A DNA stretch of 64,000 nucleotides from Streptomyces parvus (lineage in GTDB: Bacteria; Actinomycetota; Actinomycetes; Streptomycetales; Streptomycetaceae): contig NZ_CP135079.1 of assembly GCF_032121415.1 (NCBI RefSeq), forward strand, positions 248,001-312,000, read 5' to 3'. This document shows, one piece after another, positions 7,656-17,624 of this stretch. The position numbers and the translations under genes were made by a program. The notes beneath the pieces are model-generated. The model was not told the origin of the DNA, ran no database searches, and saw only the letters and a program-made list of their open reading frames with translations. Position 1 is the first letter of the stretch. The number at the start of each line of letters is the position of its first letter.

Positions 7656-9713
7656 TCAGCCAGGCCCCGCTCGGCCTCCTGGGTCCGGAGGGCGTCCGGC
7701 AGGGTCGCCACCTCGGTCACCACAGTCCCTTCGGAAGGGGGGCCCAGCCCGGCCTCCGCAGCCCGCGGAAGTGGATTCTTCCGGCCCGCCGGTGACCGAG
7801 GGCAGGTGAGGGCGGTCCGTGGCGACCACCACGATCTGGTCCTCGGCGTCCCAGACGCGTCGCTCGCTTTTCGGCGGGTTGAGTCTGACGCCGTGGTCGG
7901 CGGGCCCGGTGCGGGCGACGTCCCGCCACCGGTAGCCGATCGCGCATTCACCCCGCTCCCGTGCGGCGGCGACGACGTCGGCGAACGTGGCCTCGGCACC
8001 CGCACGGATGTACGCGTCGGCCGGCCGCAGACAGACGTTGTTGCCCTCCGCGGCGAACAGTTCCTCGAAGACGGGGGCCAGATGCCGGTTCTGGGTGATC
8101 TGAGCCATGAGAAGACCGACCAGCATCCCGCTGACGATGACGTCGGAGCCGCTGTTCACCGGTGCCAGAGGCCGGTTGCGGTCATCGACGAGTTCGGTGA
8201 CGACACGTGTCTCGCGTCCCGTTCGCTGTTCCAGCAGCCGCACGGTCAGCAGGGTGACCAGAGTCCAGTCGTCCGGGTGGTCGGGGCCCTCTTCCCGGTC
8301 CGGCCCCAGGACGATCACTCCGTCATACGGATCGAGGTCGAGTTCGAGGAGAATCTCGGGCCGCGACAGGGGAAGGGAGCGAAACCGCACATCCGGCCGG
8401 GCCGCCCCGCCGCCCTCCGGTTCCCTGGGCCCGGGTACGGCGCTGTCGGCGACCACGTCCACGACGGAGCCGGGGCGGGCCGTGCTGCGTAACTGCTCCA
8501 GGACCAAGGGGGCCCGGCGGTTCCAGCCGAGCAGCAGCAGCCGGGTGGGGCCGGCCGGCTCGGGCCGAGCGGTGGCGATCACCGAGGCGTCGACGAGGTG
8601 CCGGCAGTCCTCGACGCGGGTGCTGCCGGCGTCGCGGGCCAGCACGATCAGGCGGCTCCCGGGCAGGACGAGGGTGTCGGCGGTCGGGTTCAGCAGCGTA
8701 CGGCCCTCGGGCGTGAGCAGTCCCACCACGCAGGAGTTGGGGTGGTACAGCAGAGTCGCCCCGAAGGGGCGGTGGTGGAACGCGGCGGCGTCGGTGAGGT
8801 GGAACTCGTCGCCCGCGAAGTCGAGGAGGTCACGCAGGACAAGGGAGAGGCCGGGACGGCCGACGCACTGGGCGATCAACCGGGCCGTGACCGTGTCGGC
8901 CTCCAGGACCGTTCCGAGGGGGCCCGCGGCCAGACGGGCAGGCGCCCGGTACCGGTCGTCACGGACCGCGGCGAGCACCGGCGGCCCGTCGGCGCCCCCA
9001 CCCAGGACGGCTCGCAGGGCCAGCAGGATGCGCAGCACCTCGGCGTCTGCCGTCGGTCCCGCCGCCGGCAGCACCACCACGGTGCTCGCCGACCGCGGGC
9101 TGACCAGGGCCAGAACGTCGGGGTCACTGGCGGGACCACTGCGGCAGACGATCCGCTTGCGGGCGGTTTGGCCGCTCCTCGCGGCCAGCGCCTCCTCCAT
9201 CTCCGCCTTGTCCCGGTCGGCCAGCAGGACGATGGCGCGCGGCCGCCGTGGGTCCTGCGCGGCGATCAGTTCGCCCACCACGGTGGTCACCTGGTCCGAC
9301 CAGCCGAGCACCAGGACGTGCCCCCGCTCCAGGACCGTGGACCGCCCCCTGCTCAACTCCGCCATGCGGTCGGCCAGTCCGGTCGTGATCACCCCGACGA
9401 GAGTCGACACACAGAGCAGCGCGACCAGCCCGAGCACCGCGGAGAGCACCATGCGCAGGGGCGTACCGGTGGACGCGCCCAGGCGCAACGTCTCCGCGCT
9501 GATCCGCCAAGCCGCGATCAGCCGCTCCGAGAGAGAGGTGGGCGATCCCGGGTCCGTCCACACCAGCAGCAGGCTGACCGGGACGACGACGGCCAGGCAG
9601 GTGATCACCAGCCAGCCCATCAGGGTCCCGGTGGAACGGGCCAGTGTGCGGTCGAACCGATAGCGCGCCCAGTCCCGCAACGGCACCCGCGGCCCGCCCT
9701 TGGCTGATTCCAC
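7656..9713 (-). CDS. CASTOR/POLLUX-related putative ion channel with TrkA-N-like domains
   Basis: About 685 residues. The N-terminus has two hydrophobic segments (one around MGWLVITCLAVVVPVSLLLVW, one around AVLGLVALLCVSTLVGVITTGL), followed by two Rossmann-like nucleotide-binding modules (VLVLGWSDQ and LLLLGWNRRAP). This is the layout of bacterial relatives of plant CASTOR/POLLUX nuclear cation channels and of RCK-gated potassium channels. Which ion it passes cannot be read from the sequence. The open frame extends to 10019, but the extra part is low-complexity Arg/Ala/Gly sequence. GTG 9713 has a GAGGGGGG ribosome site upstream and begins the compact N-terminus. It stands alone and is divergent from dhaK. 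Confidence 0.8.
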   Translation of the reverse strand: MESAKGGPRVPLRDWARYRFDRTLARSTGTLMGWLVITCLAVVVPVSLLLVWTDPGSPTSLSERLIAAWRISAETLRLGASTGTPLRMVLSAVLGLVALLCVSTLVGVITTGLADRMAELSRGRSTVLERGHVLVLGWSDQVTTVVGELIAAQDPRRPRAIVLLADRDKAEMEEALAARSGQTARKRIVCRSGPASDPDVLALVSPRSASTVVVLPAAGPTADAEVLRILLALRAVLGGGADGPPVLAAVRDDRYRAPARLAAGPLGTVLEADTVTARLIAQCVGRPGLSLVLRDLLDFAGDEFHLTDAAAFHHRPFGATLLYHPNSCVVGLLTPEGRTLLNPTADTLVLPGSRLIVLARDAGSTRVEDCRHLVDASVIATARPEPAGPTRLLLLGWNRRAPLVLEQLRSTARPGSVVDVVADSAVPGPREPEGGGAARPDVRFRSLPLSRPEILLELDLDPYDGVIVLGPDREEGPDHPDDWTLVTLLTVRLLEQRTGRETRVVTELVDDRNRPLAPVNSGSDVIVSGMLVGLLMAQITQNRHLAPVFEELFAAEGNNVCLRPADAYIRAGAEATFADVVAAARERGECAIGYRWRDVARTGPADHGVRLNPPKSERRVWDAEDQIVVVATDRPHLPSVTGGPEESTSAGCGGRAGPPFRRDCGDRGGDPAGRPPDPGGRAGPG

Positions 9714-10180
9714 CGCCACTCCCCCCTCGCCCGCCGCCGCGCACCCCACGGCGGCTGCGGCACCGGCCGTCCCACTCCGCAGCGTGCGACCTCCACCCCC
9801 GGGGCACGCCGGATTCGCCGGTCGATTCACCCTTTCGGAGGCTCGGCCGCGCCACGACGCATCGGTTTCGACCGGCCGAGCGGCGCGTGCGCGCTCTCCG
9901 GCACCGGGACGAGCGGCGTCGCGCCACGTCCAGCCAGTCCCCACCCACCCGGCGGACTCGGGGTCGGACGTCTTGAGTCCGGGATCTTCGCGGCCCGCCT
10001 TTGCGGTGGCATCGCGCACGCCACATTGACATCATCACGTTGGAGCACCCGCAGCCACCCGGCAACGCCAAGAAGCATCGCCCCCACGACGTGACGACTG
10101 GTCAGGAACTGGCCACCCCCTTCCCCACCTGGAAGGACGCAGGCCCACAAGCCCTCCGCCACGCACACCAGGAGACCGGT
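9714..10180. other. Divergent intergenic region between channel gene and dhaKLM
   Basis: These 467 bases carry no convincing coding sequence; the frames running through them are extensions of the flanking genes. The region must hold both divergent promoters. A TTGACA hexamer at 10026-10031 is the only -35-like element I see toward dhaK, with no good -10 at the right spacing. No clear operator palindrome is visible. Confidence 0.45.
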
Positions 10181-11173
10181 ATGAAAATGCTCATCAACGT
10201 TCCCGAGACCGTCGTCGCCGATGCTCTGCGCGGCATCGCGGCCGCGCATCCCGAGCTCACCGTCGATGTGGAGAACCGGGTCGTCGCCCGGCGGGACGCG
10301 CCCGTGGCGGGGAAGGTGGGGCTCGTCTCCGGGGGCGGTTCCGGGCATGAGCCGCTGCATGCCGGGTTCGTCGGGCCCGGGATGCTGTCGGCCGCCTGTC
10401 CCGGGGAGGTGTTCACCTCCCCCGTGCCGGACCAGATGGTGCGGGCGGCAGCGGCCGTCGACAGTGGGGCGGGGGTGCTGTTCGTCGTCAAGAACTACAC
10501 GGGTGACGTGCTGAACTTCGAGATGGCCGCCGAGCTCGCCGAGGACGAGGGGCTCCAGGTCGCCCAGGTGGTGGTGGACGACGACGTGGCCGTGAGCGAC
10601 AGTACGTTCACCGCCGGGCGGCGCGGTACGGGAGCGACGCTGTTCGTCGAGAAGATCGCCGGAGCGCTGGCGGACGAGGGGGCTCCGCTGGATCGGGTGG
10701 CCGCGGTCGCGCGGCAGGTGAACGGAGCCTCGCGCAGCTTCGGGGTGGCGCTCGGCGCCGTCACGACTCCGGCGAAGGGCAGCCCCACCTTCGACCTGCC
10801 CGCCGGCGAGCTGGAGTTGGGCATCGGCATCCATGGGGAGCCGGGGCGTGAGCGGCGCCCGATGATGACGTCCGGGGAGATCGCCGACTTCGCAGTGAAC
10901 GCGATCCTGGAGGACCTGCGGCCCACCGGCCCGGTGCTGGCGCTGGTCAACGGCATGGGGGCCACCCCGCTGCTGGAGCTGTACGGCTTCAATGCCGAGG
11001 TCCATCGTGCGCTGTCCGAGCGGGGTGTCCCGGTGGCTCGTACGCTCGTGGGGAACTACGTGACGTCGCTCGACATGGCAGGCTGTTCGGTGACGCTGTG
11101 CCAGGTCGACGAGGAGCTGCTGCGCCTGTGGGACGCGCCCGTGCGGACGGCCGCGCTCCGCTGGGGCCGCTGA
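10181..11173 (+). CDS. dhaK: PTS-dependent dihydroxyacetone kinase, DHA-binding subunit DhaK
   Basis: Binds dihydroxyacetone covalently through a histidine and presents it for phosphorylation to dihydroxyacetone phosphate. The 330-residue product shows the DhaK block SGGGSGHEPLHAGFVG (about residues 47-62), followed by AACPGEVFTSP and, later, GIHGEPGRER with the substrate-linking histidine. It has the normal family length. ATG 10181 has a GGAG site upstream, and the open frame further upstream is not needed. It is the first gene of a dhaKLM operon, so phosphate comes from the PTS rather than from ATP. Confidence 0.95.
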   Translation: MKMLINVPETVVADALRGIAAAHPELTVDVENRVVARRDAPVAGKVGLVSGGGSGHEPLHAGFVGPGMLSAACPGEVFTSPVPDQMVRAAAAVDSGAGVLFVVKNYTGDVLNFEMAAELAEDEGLQVAQVVVDDDVAVSDSTFTAGRRGTGATLFVEKIAGALADEGAPLDRVAAVARQVNGASRSFGVALGAVTTPAKGSPTFDLPAGELELGIGIHGEPGRERRPMMTSGEIADFAVNAILEDLRPTGPVLALVNGMGATPLLELYGFNAEVHRALSERGVPVARTLVGNYVTSLDMAGCSVTLCQVDEELLRLWDAPVRTAALRWGR

Positions 11174-11216
11174 CCCGCCGACGGGGCCCGTGACCGGTAG
11201 AGGAACAGGAGATCAT

Positions 11217-11834
11217 GTGCTCGACACCGACTTCTTCCGCCGCTGGATGACCGCTGCCGCGGCGTCAGTGGAGCGTGAGGCGGACCAGCTGACCGAGCTC
11301 GACTCGGCGATCGGGGACGCCGATCACGGCAGCAACCTCCAGCGCGGTTTCGCGGCGGTGACGGAGGTGCTGGAGAAGGACGCCCCCGCCACCCCCGGTG
11401 CGGTGCTCACCCTGGCGGGACGGCAGCTCATCTCCACCGTCGGCGGGGCCTCGGGCCCGCTGTACGGCACCCTGCTGCGCCGTACGGGCAAGGCGCTCGG
11501 TGACGATGACGAGGTGACGCAGGCGCAGTTCGCCCAGGCGCTCGCGGCCGGGGTGGCCGCGGTGGGGCAGCTGGGCGGGGCCCAGGCCGGGGACAAGACG
11601 ATGCTCGACGCGCTGCTGCCCGCGGCGGAAGCCCTCGCCACCTCGTTCGACGGTGCCGCCGAAGCGGCCCGCGCCGGTGCCGTGGCGACGGTGCCGATGC
11701 AGGCGCGCAAGGGCCGGGCCAGTTATCTCGGCGAGCGGAGCATCGGGCACCAGGACCCGGGCGCGACCTCGGCGGCGCTGCTGGTCGAGGCCCTCGCGGC
11801 GACGGCGACGGCGACGGACGGAGTGGACGCGTGA
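11217..11834 (+). CDS. dhaL: Dihydroxyacetone kinase ADP-binding subunit DhaL
   Basis: Carries a tightly bound ADP that shuttles phosphate from DhaM to the DHA held by DhaK. The 205-residue product has the acidic metal-binding motif DSAIGDADHG near residue 27, TVGGASGPLYGT, and DKTMLDALLPA, all typical of DhaL. GTG 11217 is chosen because AGGAG lies 5 bases before it; the longer GTG at 11190 has no ribosome site. The 3' end overlaps dhaM by 4 bases (GTGA). Confidence 0.94.
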   Translation: MLDTDFFRRWMTAAAASVEREADQLTELDSAIGDADHGSNLQRGFAAVTEVLEKDAPATPGAVLTLAGRQLISTVGGASGPLYGTLLRRTGKALGDDDEVTQAQFAQALAAGVAAVGQLGGAQAGDKTMLDALLPAAEALATSFDGAAEAARAGAVATVPMQARKGRASYLGERSIGHQDPGATSAALLVEALAATATATDGVDA

Positions 11835-12241
11835 GCGACGAGCAGCAGGTGGGCATCGTGCTGGTCTCCCACAGCGGCCCGGTCGCCGAGTCGGTCGCCG
11901 AGCTGGCCCGGGGGCTTGCCGCCGGAGGGGTGACCGCCCCGGTCGCCCCGGCCGGGGGGCTGCCCAACGGCGGGCTCGGGACGAGCGCGGAGCTGATCGA
12001 GCGGGCCGCCGCCTCGGTGGACCGGGGCGCCGGGGTCGCGGTCCTGGTGGACCTGGGGAGCGCGGTCCTCACGGTGAAGTCCATGCTCGCGGAGGGCGAC
12101 GAACTGCCCGAGAACACCCGGCTCGTGGACGCGCCGTTCGTCGAGGGCGCGGTGGCCGCCGTGGTGACGGCCTCGGCCGGTGGTGACCTCGCGGCCGTGG
12201 AGGCGGCGGCCTCGGAGGCGTACGGCTACCGCAAGACGTAA
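11831..12241 (+). CDS. dhaM: Phosphoryl donor DhaM, EIIA-type domain only
   Basis: A 136-residue PTS EIIA(mannose)-like protein that passes phosphate from HPr to DhaL-ADP. The active-site histidine is in VSHSGPVAES near the N-terminus. The fold is seen in GVAVLVDLGSAVLTVKSML and LVDAPFVEGAVAAV. The E. coli protein has fused HPr and EI-like domains; this one stops after EIIA, so it must rely on the general HPr and EI of the cell. It is translationally coupled to dhaL. Confidence 0.92.
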   Translation: MSDEQQVGIVLVSHSGPVAESVAELARGLAAGGVTAPVAPAGGLPNGGLGTSAELIERAAASVDRGAGVAVLVDLGSAVLTVKSMLAEGDELPENTRLVDAPFVEGAVAAVVTASAGGDLAAVEAAASEAYGYRKT

Positions 12242-12806
12242 GGGGTCTTCTGGGGCCCGGCGGGGTGCCACGCGGGTGTACGCCCTCCGCACCCGTGTGG
12301 CGCCCCGTCTCCCGTCGCCGCAGACTTGGCGGCATGTCGACGGGCAGGCGCAGTGCGGGGCTCCTCCTCTTCCGGGTCACCGAGGACGAGGAGACGGGCG
12401 AGCGGGATGTCGAGGTGCTGATCGGTCATATGGGCGGACCGTTCTGGGCGGGGCGGGAGGCTGCCGCGTGGTCGGTGCCGAAGGGCGAGTACGGGTCGGA
12501 CGAGGGTGCGGAGGCGGCCGCCCGACGCGAGTTCACGGAAGAGCTGGGGGTGCCCGTCCCGCCGGGTGAGTGGATCGCGCTGGGCGAGTCGCGGCAGCGC
12601 AGCGGCAAGACGGTGACCGTGTGGGCCCTGGAGGCCGAACTGGACCTCGCGTCCGTCGTGCCCGGGACGTTCACGATGGAGTGGCCGCGCGGGTCCGGCG
12701 TGCAGCAGGAGTTCCCGGAGATGGACCGGTTCGCCTGGTGCACGCCGGAGCAGGCCGCCGAGCGGCTCATCGCCGGTCAGCGGGTGTTCGTCGACCGGCT
12801 GCGCGC

Positions 12807-14549
<1,743 letters not shown>

Positions 14550-14653
14550 GGGTGCCTTTTCCCTGGGTGACGGCCCGCGGCGGCGCGCACGGAAGCGCGG
14601 CGGGAGCGGGGCGTGGATGCCGGACGGCGAAGGGACGGCGGCGGGCGCGCGGG

Positions 14654-14671
14654 GGTGACGTCGAGGTCACC
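14654..14671 (-). repeat. Hairpin in the ABC-F leader
   Basis: GGTGAC and GTCACC form a perfect 6-bp stem with a 6-base loop, about 105-120 bases upstream of the ABC-F start and downstream of the upstream ORF. There is no T-run, so it is not a classical terminator. It may be part of an attenuator fold. Confidence 0.4.
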
Positions 14672-14754
14672 GGGACATCGTCACGAGGACCGTGGCACCG
14701 GGGCGTCTCTCTGGGACGCGCGGTGCGGCGCGCTGCGGCCGTCCGGGCCGGGAA

Positions 14755-14787
14755 TCAGCGGAAGAAGTAGAAGCGGTACGAACCCAT
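14755..14787 (-). CDS. 10-codon upstream ORF (candidate leader peptide) of the ABC-F gene
   Basis: Reads M-G-S-Y-R-F-Y-F-F-R-stop on the minus strand, ending 205 bases before the ABC-F start. Six of ten residues are aromatic or arginine, and the codons are all C-ending except GGT and TCG. A TAGACT hexamer sits 7 bases before its ATG, so the message could be leaderless, which is common in Streptomyces. Known biology: many ribosome-protection ABC-F and erm genes are induced when a drug-bound ribosome stalls on such a leader. Its role here is inference. Confidence 0.5.
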   Translation of the reverse strand: MGSYRFYFFR

Positions 14788-14794
14788 GTCGCCC

Positions 14795-14800
14795 AGTCTA
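14795..14800 (-). promoter_or_regulatory. Candidate -10 element of the ABC-F transcript
   Basis: TAGACT on the minus strand matches the TANNNT pattern. Its spacing would place the transcription start at or near the first base of the upstream ORF. No convincing -35 hexamer is visible 17-18 bases further upstream. Confidence 0.35.
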
Positions 14801-14907
14801 GGGCCGGGCGGGCCCCCCGTGCCGGGAATTCTCCGGCCGCCCCGACCACGCGCCCGTCGGCCGGTCCTGCCCGTCCCCATGCCCGACGGGCCCGTGCCCC
14901 CAGCCGT

Positions 14908-14936
14908 CGGACCCGGGTGGCTGCCACCCGGGTCCG
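14908..14936 (-). terminator. Perfect 29-base palindrome after the alcohol dehydrogenase gene
   Basis: Two 14-base arms (CGGACCCGGGTGGC and its complement) flank a single central T, 25 bases after the adh stop. It would form a very stable hairpin and probably ends the TetR-SDR-ADH transcript before the ABC-F promoter. No T-run follows, as is usual in Streptomyces. Confidence 0.65.
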
Positions 14937-14960
14937 AGGCGGGGACGGGCGACGGGGAGT

Positions 14961-16001
14961 TCAGCCGTTGGGCAGGATGACGGCCCGGCCGTTGATCCTG
15001 CCGTCGTGGAGGCGCTCGTACGCCAGCGGGGCCTCGTCGAGGGAGTACGTCTCCACGTGCACGTCCACCGCTCCCGCGTGGGCCAGGTCGAGGACCTCGG
15101 CGAGCTCCTTGCGCGAGCCCCAGTAGGGAGCGCAGACATTGGCCCCGTACGGGAGCGTCCCGAAGCCGACCGGGAGCACGCCGCCGCCGATGCCCACGAT
15201 GGTGACGTCGCCGTCCACGCGGGCGACGGCTCCGGCGGTCTGCACGGTGGGCGGCGCTCCGACGAAGTCGAGGACCACGTGGGCGCCGAGGCCGCCGGTC
15301 AGTTCGAGGACGCGGGCGGCCGCCTTCTCGTCGGAGAGGACCGCCTCGTGCGCACCGACGGTCCTGGCCAGGGCGAGCTTGTCCTCGGTGACGTCGAGGG
15401 CGACCACCCGGGCTGCCGTCATGGCGCGCAGCAGCTGGATCGCGACGTGGCCGAGGCCGCCGGTGCCGATGACGACGGCGGTGGAACCGGGCACGAGCTT
15501 CGCCAGGGAGCGCACGATCGCGTGGTACGGAGTGAGTCCGGCGTCGGTGAGAGGCACCGTCTTCACCGGGTCGAGACCGCCGATCGGGACGAGGTGGCGG
15601 GGGTTGTCGACGATCATGTACTCGGCCATCGCGCCCGGGGCGCCGAGGCCGGGCGGCATGATGCCGAGCTCCTTGGCGCGCAGGCAGTAGTTCTCCTTGC
15701 CCTCGGCGCAGTTCACGCAGGTGCCGCAGCCCCAGGGGCCGTACACCGCGACGGAGTCGCCGACCGCGAGGCCGTCGACGCCGTCACCGAGCCCGGCGAC
15801 CGTGCCGACGCCCTCGTGGCCCAGGGTGAGGGGCAGGGGGAAGGGAATCTGGTCGGCGGGCCAGCTCATCACGGCGATGTCGGAGTGGCAGACACCGGCG
15901 GCGGTGACCTTCAGCAGGACCTGGCCGGGGCCGGGCTCGGGATCCGGGACCGTGACCACCTCGGGGGCGGCGCCGACGGCTCGGTACTGAACGGCTCTCA
16001 T
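14961..16001 (-). CDS. Zinc-type NAD(P)-dependent alcohol dehydrogenase
   Basis: Medium-chain dehydrogenase/reductase of 346 residues. Catalytic zinc ligands are Cys in GVCHSD (about residue 38) and His-Glu in GHEGVG. The structural zinc loop holds four cysteines in CGTCVNCAEGKENYC. The coenzyme-binding Rossmann motif is VIGTGGLGHVA. The substrate is not predictable; it is an NAD(P)-linked alcohol or aldehyde oxidoreductase. It is the third gene of a minus-strand operon after TetR and SDR, 87 bases downstream of the SDR stop, so it likely shares their regulation. Confidence 0.88.
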   Translation of the reverse strand: MRAVQYRAVGAAPEVVTVPDPEPGPGQVLLKVTAAGVCHSDIAVMSWPADQIPFPLPLTLGHEGVGTVAGLGDGVDGLAVGDSVAVYGPWGCGTCVNCAEGKENYCLRAKELGIMPPGLGAPGAMAEYMIVDNPRHLVPIGGLDPVKTVPLTDAGLTPYHAIVRSLAKLVPGSTAVVIGTGGLGHVAIQLLRAMTAARVVALDVTEDKLALARTVGAHEAVLSDEKAAARVLELTGGLGAHVVLDFVGAPPTVQTAGAVARVDGDVTIVGIGGGVLPVGFGTLPYGANVCAPYWGSRKELAEVLDLAHAGAVDVHVETYSLDEAPLAYERLHDGRINGRAVILPNG

Positions 16002-16088
16002 GGGTCTCCTCGCTTCTTCCTTGTCCTCGCCGACCCCCGTGTTCCTTTGTCGCCCTCGTGTCCCCCGTCCGCCACTCGGGGGACTCGG

Positions 16089-16901
16089 TCACGGGGCGGA
16101 GTAGCCGCCGTCCACCAGGTGGTAGCTGCCGTGGATGAAGGAGGCCTTGTCGGAGAGCAGGAAGGCGGCGAGTTCGGCGACCTCCTCGGCGGTCCCGAGG
16201 CGTCCGGCCGGGTGCAGGGAGACCAGGTGCTCGCGGGCCGCCGGGTCGGTGTTCCGCAGGAGCGGGGTGTCGATGAAGCCCGGGCCGACCGCGTTGATCC
16301 GGACGTTCCGGGCGGCGTATTCGAGCGCCGCGGTCTTGGTGAGGCCGACGACGCCGTGCTTGGCCGCGACGTACGCGGGCGAGCCCGCGAAGCCGTTGGT
16401 GCCGAGGATGGACGACATGTTCACGATCGCGCCGCCGCCCGCCGCGACGATGGCGGGCAGTTCGTAGCGCATGGAGTGGAAGACGCCGCTGAGGTTGGTG
16501 GCGACGACGCGGTTCCAGTCCTCGACCGGATACTCACCGGTGGGACTGCTCGGGCCCGCGATGCCGGCGTTGTTCACGGCCAGATGGAGGGCGCCGAAGG
16601 TGTCCACGGCGAACCGCACGCCCGCCTCCACGGAGGCCGGGTCGGTGACGTCCATCGCGACGGCGGCGGCCCCGGCTCCGGAGCGTTCCAGCTCGGCGGC
16701 GGCCTTGCGCGCGTTCTCCTCGTCGTAGTCGGCGACGACGACCGCAGCGCCGCCGGCGGCGAGCCGCCGGGCCAGGGCGAGGCCGATGCCGGAGGCGCCG
16801 CCGGTGACGAGGGCCGTGCGGCCCGCGAACTCCGCCGAGGCCGAGGCCGCGTCCGTGTTCGCGTTCGTCTCCGTGGGGGTGGAGCTGTGTTCGGTGCTCA
16901 T
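16089..16901 (-). CDS. Short-chain dehydrogenase/reductase
   Basis: 270 residues. The N-terminal coenzyme motif is TGGASGIG, NNAG is conserved in the core, the catalytic Ser is in NMSSILG and Tyr-Lys in YVAAKHG, and it ends with the usual DGGYSAP. An Ala/Thr-rich N-terminal extension of about 25 residues precedes the fold. ATG 16901 overlaps the TetR stop by 4 bases, so translation is coupled to the regulator. The substrate is unknown; being followed by an alcohol dehydrogenase points to stepwise oxidation or reduction of a hydroxylated compound. Confidence 0.9.
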   Translation of the reverse strand: MSTEHSSTPTETNANTDAASASAEFAGRTALVTGGASGIGLALARRLAAGGAAVVVADYDEENARKAAAELERSGAGAAAVAMDVTDPASVEAGVRFAVDTFGALHLAVNNAGIAGPSSPTGEYPVEDWNRVVATNLSGVFHSMRYELPAIVAAGGGAIVNMSSILGTNGFAGSPAYVAAKHGVVGLTKTAALEYAARNVRINAVGPGFIDTPLLRNTDPAAREHLVSLHPAGRLGTAEEVAELAAFLLSDKASFIHGSYHLVDGGYSAP

Positions 16902-17557
16902 GAGGTTGCCTCTGTTTCCGCTTCTTCTCTTGCTTCTGCTGCTTCTTCGGCCGTTTCCGCCAGTGCGTCGAAGGCTTCGGCGACCCGTTCGGGCAGGGCG
17001 TCCGGACGGCCCCCGCGCACCCAGGCGGCCTGGGCCGCGAGCAGCGCGCCCGCTCCGGCGGCGACGGTCACGGCGGGCCGGATGTCCTGCCCGGGGTCGA
17101 CGCCGAGCCGGTCCGCGACGATGGCGATCGAGTCCTCCTGGGCGTCCACCCGGATGTGGTGGAAGACGGCGTAGAGCGTCGGTTCCTCCTCGGCCACCAC
17201 CAGCAGCTCGAAGATCCGGGGGCGGCGGTGCCAGGCCTCCGCCCCGGGGTCGGCGAGCCAGTCGACGACGGCCCGCCGGTAGGCGACGAGCGGGGGTTCC
17301 GCGGCCGGGCGGGCGCGCAGGGCCGCGTTGATGCGGTCGCCGTCGCCCCGCAGGGAGTCGAGGGCGGCGGCCTCCTTGCTCGGGAAGTACCGGCTGAACG
17401 TACGGCGGTCGACGTCCGCGGCTTCCGCGATCTCCTCGACCGTCACGTTCCGCAGCCCCCGGTCGAGCACGAGCTCGAACGCGGCCTGCGCCAGGGTGTC
17501 GCGGGTGCGGCGCGCCTTGCGGCTGCGCCGTTCCGGGATCTTCCGTTCCGGAGTCAT
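16898..17557 (-). CDS. TetR family transcriptional regulator
   Basis: 219 residues. The helix-turn-helix is in the first third (EEIAEAADVDRRTFSRYFPSKE) and the variable ligand domain follows, ending in a Glu/Ala-rich tail. It is the promoter-proximal gene of TetR-SDR-ADH. ATG 17557 is chosen because it begins directly before the basic arm KIPERRSRKARRTRDTL; the frame is open for 52 more codons upstream, but these would read through the operator palindrome. Probably a self-repressor whose ligand is a substrate or product of the two dehydrogenases. Confidence 0.9.
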   Translation of the reverse strand: MTPERKIPERRSRKARRTRDTLAQAAFELVLDRGLRNVTVEEIAEAADVDRRTFSRYFPSKEAAALDSLRGDGDRINAALRARPAAEPPLVAYRRAVVDWLADPGAEAWHRRPRIFELLVVAEEEPTLYAVFHHIRVDAQEDSIAIVADRLGVDPGQDIRPAVTVAAGAGALLAAQAAWVRGGRPDALPERVAEAFDALAETAEEAAEAREEAETEATS

Positions 17558-17578
17558 ACATGCACCGTACACCTGAAA

Positions 17579-17612
17579 ATGTCCCCACGGGACATCCGTC
17601 TCGTGGGGACAT
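17579..17612. promoter_or_regulatory. Candidate TetR operator: 11-bp perfect inverted repeat
   Basis: ATGTCCCCACG (17579-17589) and CGTGGGGACAT (17602-17612) are perfect complements around a 12-base spacer, 22 bases before the TetR start. Inside it, TGTCCC-CAC-GGGACA (17580-17594) is a second, overlapping palindrome. The position fits autorepression. It could also act as a terminator for the phosphatase gene that ends at 17625. Confidence 0.65.
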
Positions 17613-17624
17613 CGGAAGGCAGTG

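Noticed and set aside
6612..8492. Plus-strand 626-codon frame across the sigma and channel genes
   Set aside because: Antisense shadow of two well-supported minus-strand genes; no ribosome site or domains.
10026..10031. TTGACA promoter for dhaKLM
   Set aside because: No -10 element at 16-19 bases; kept only as a remark.
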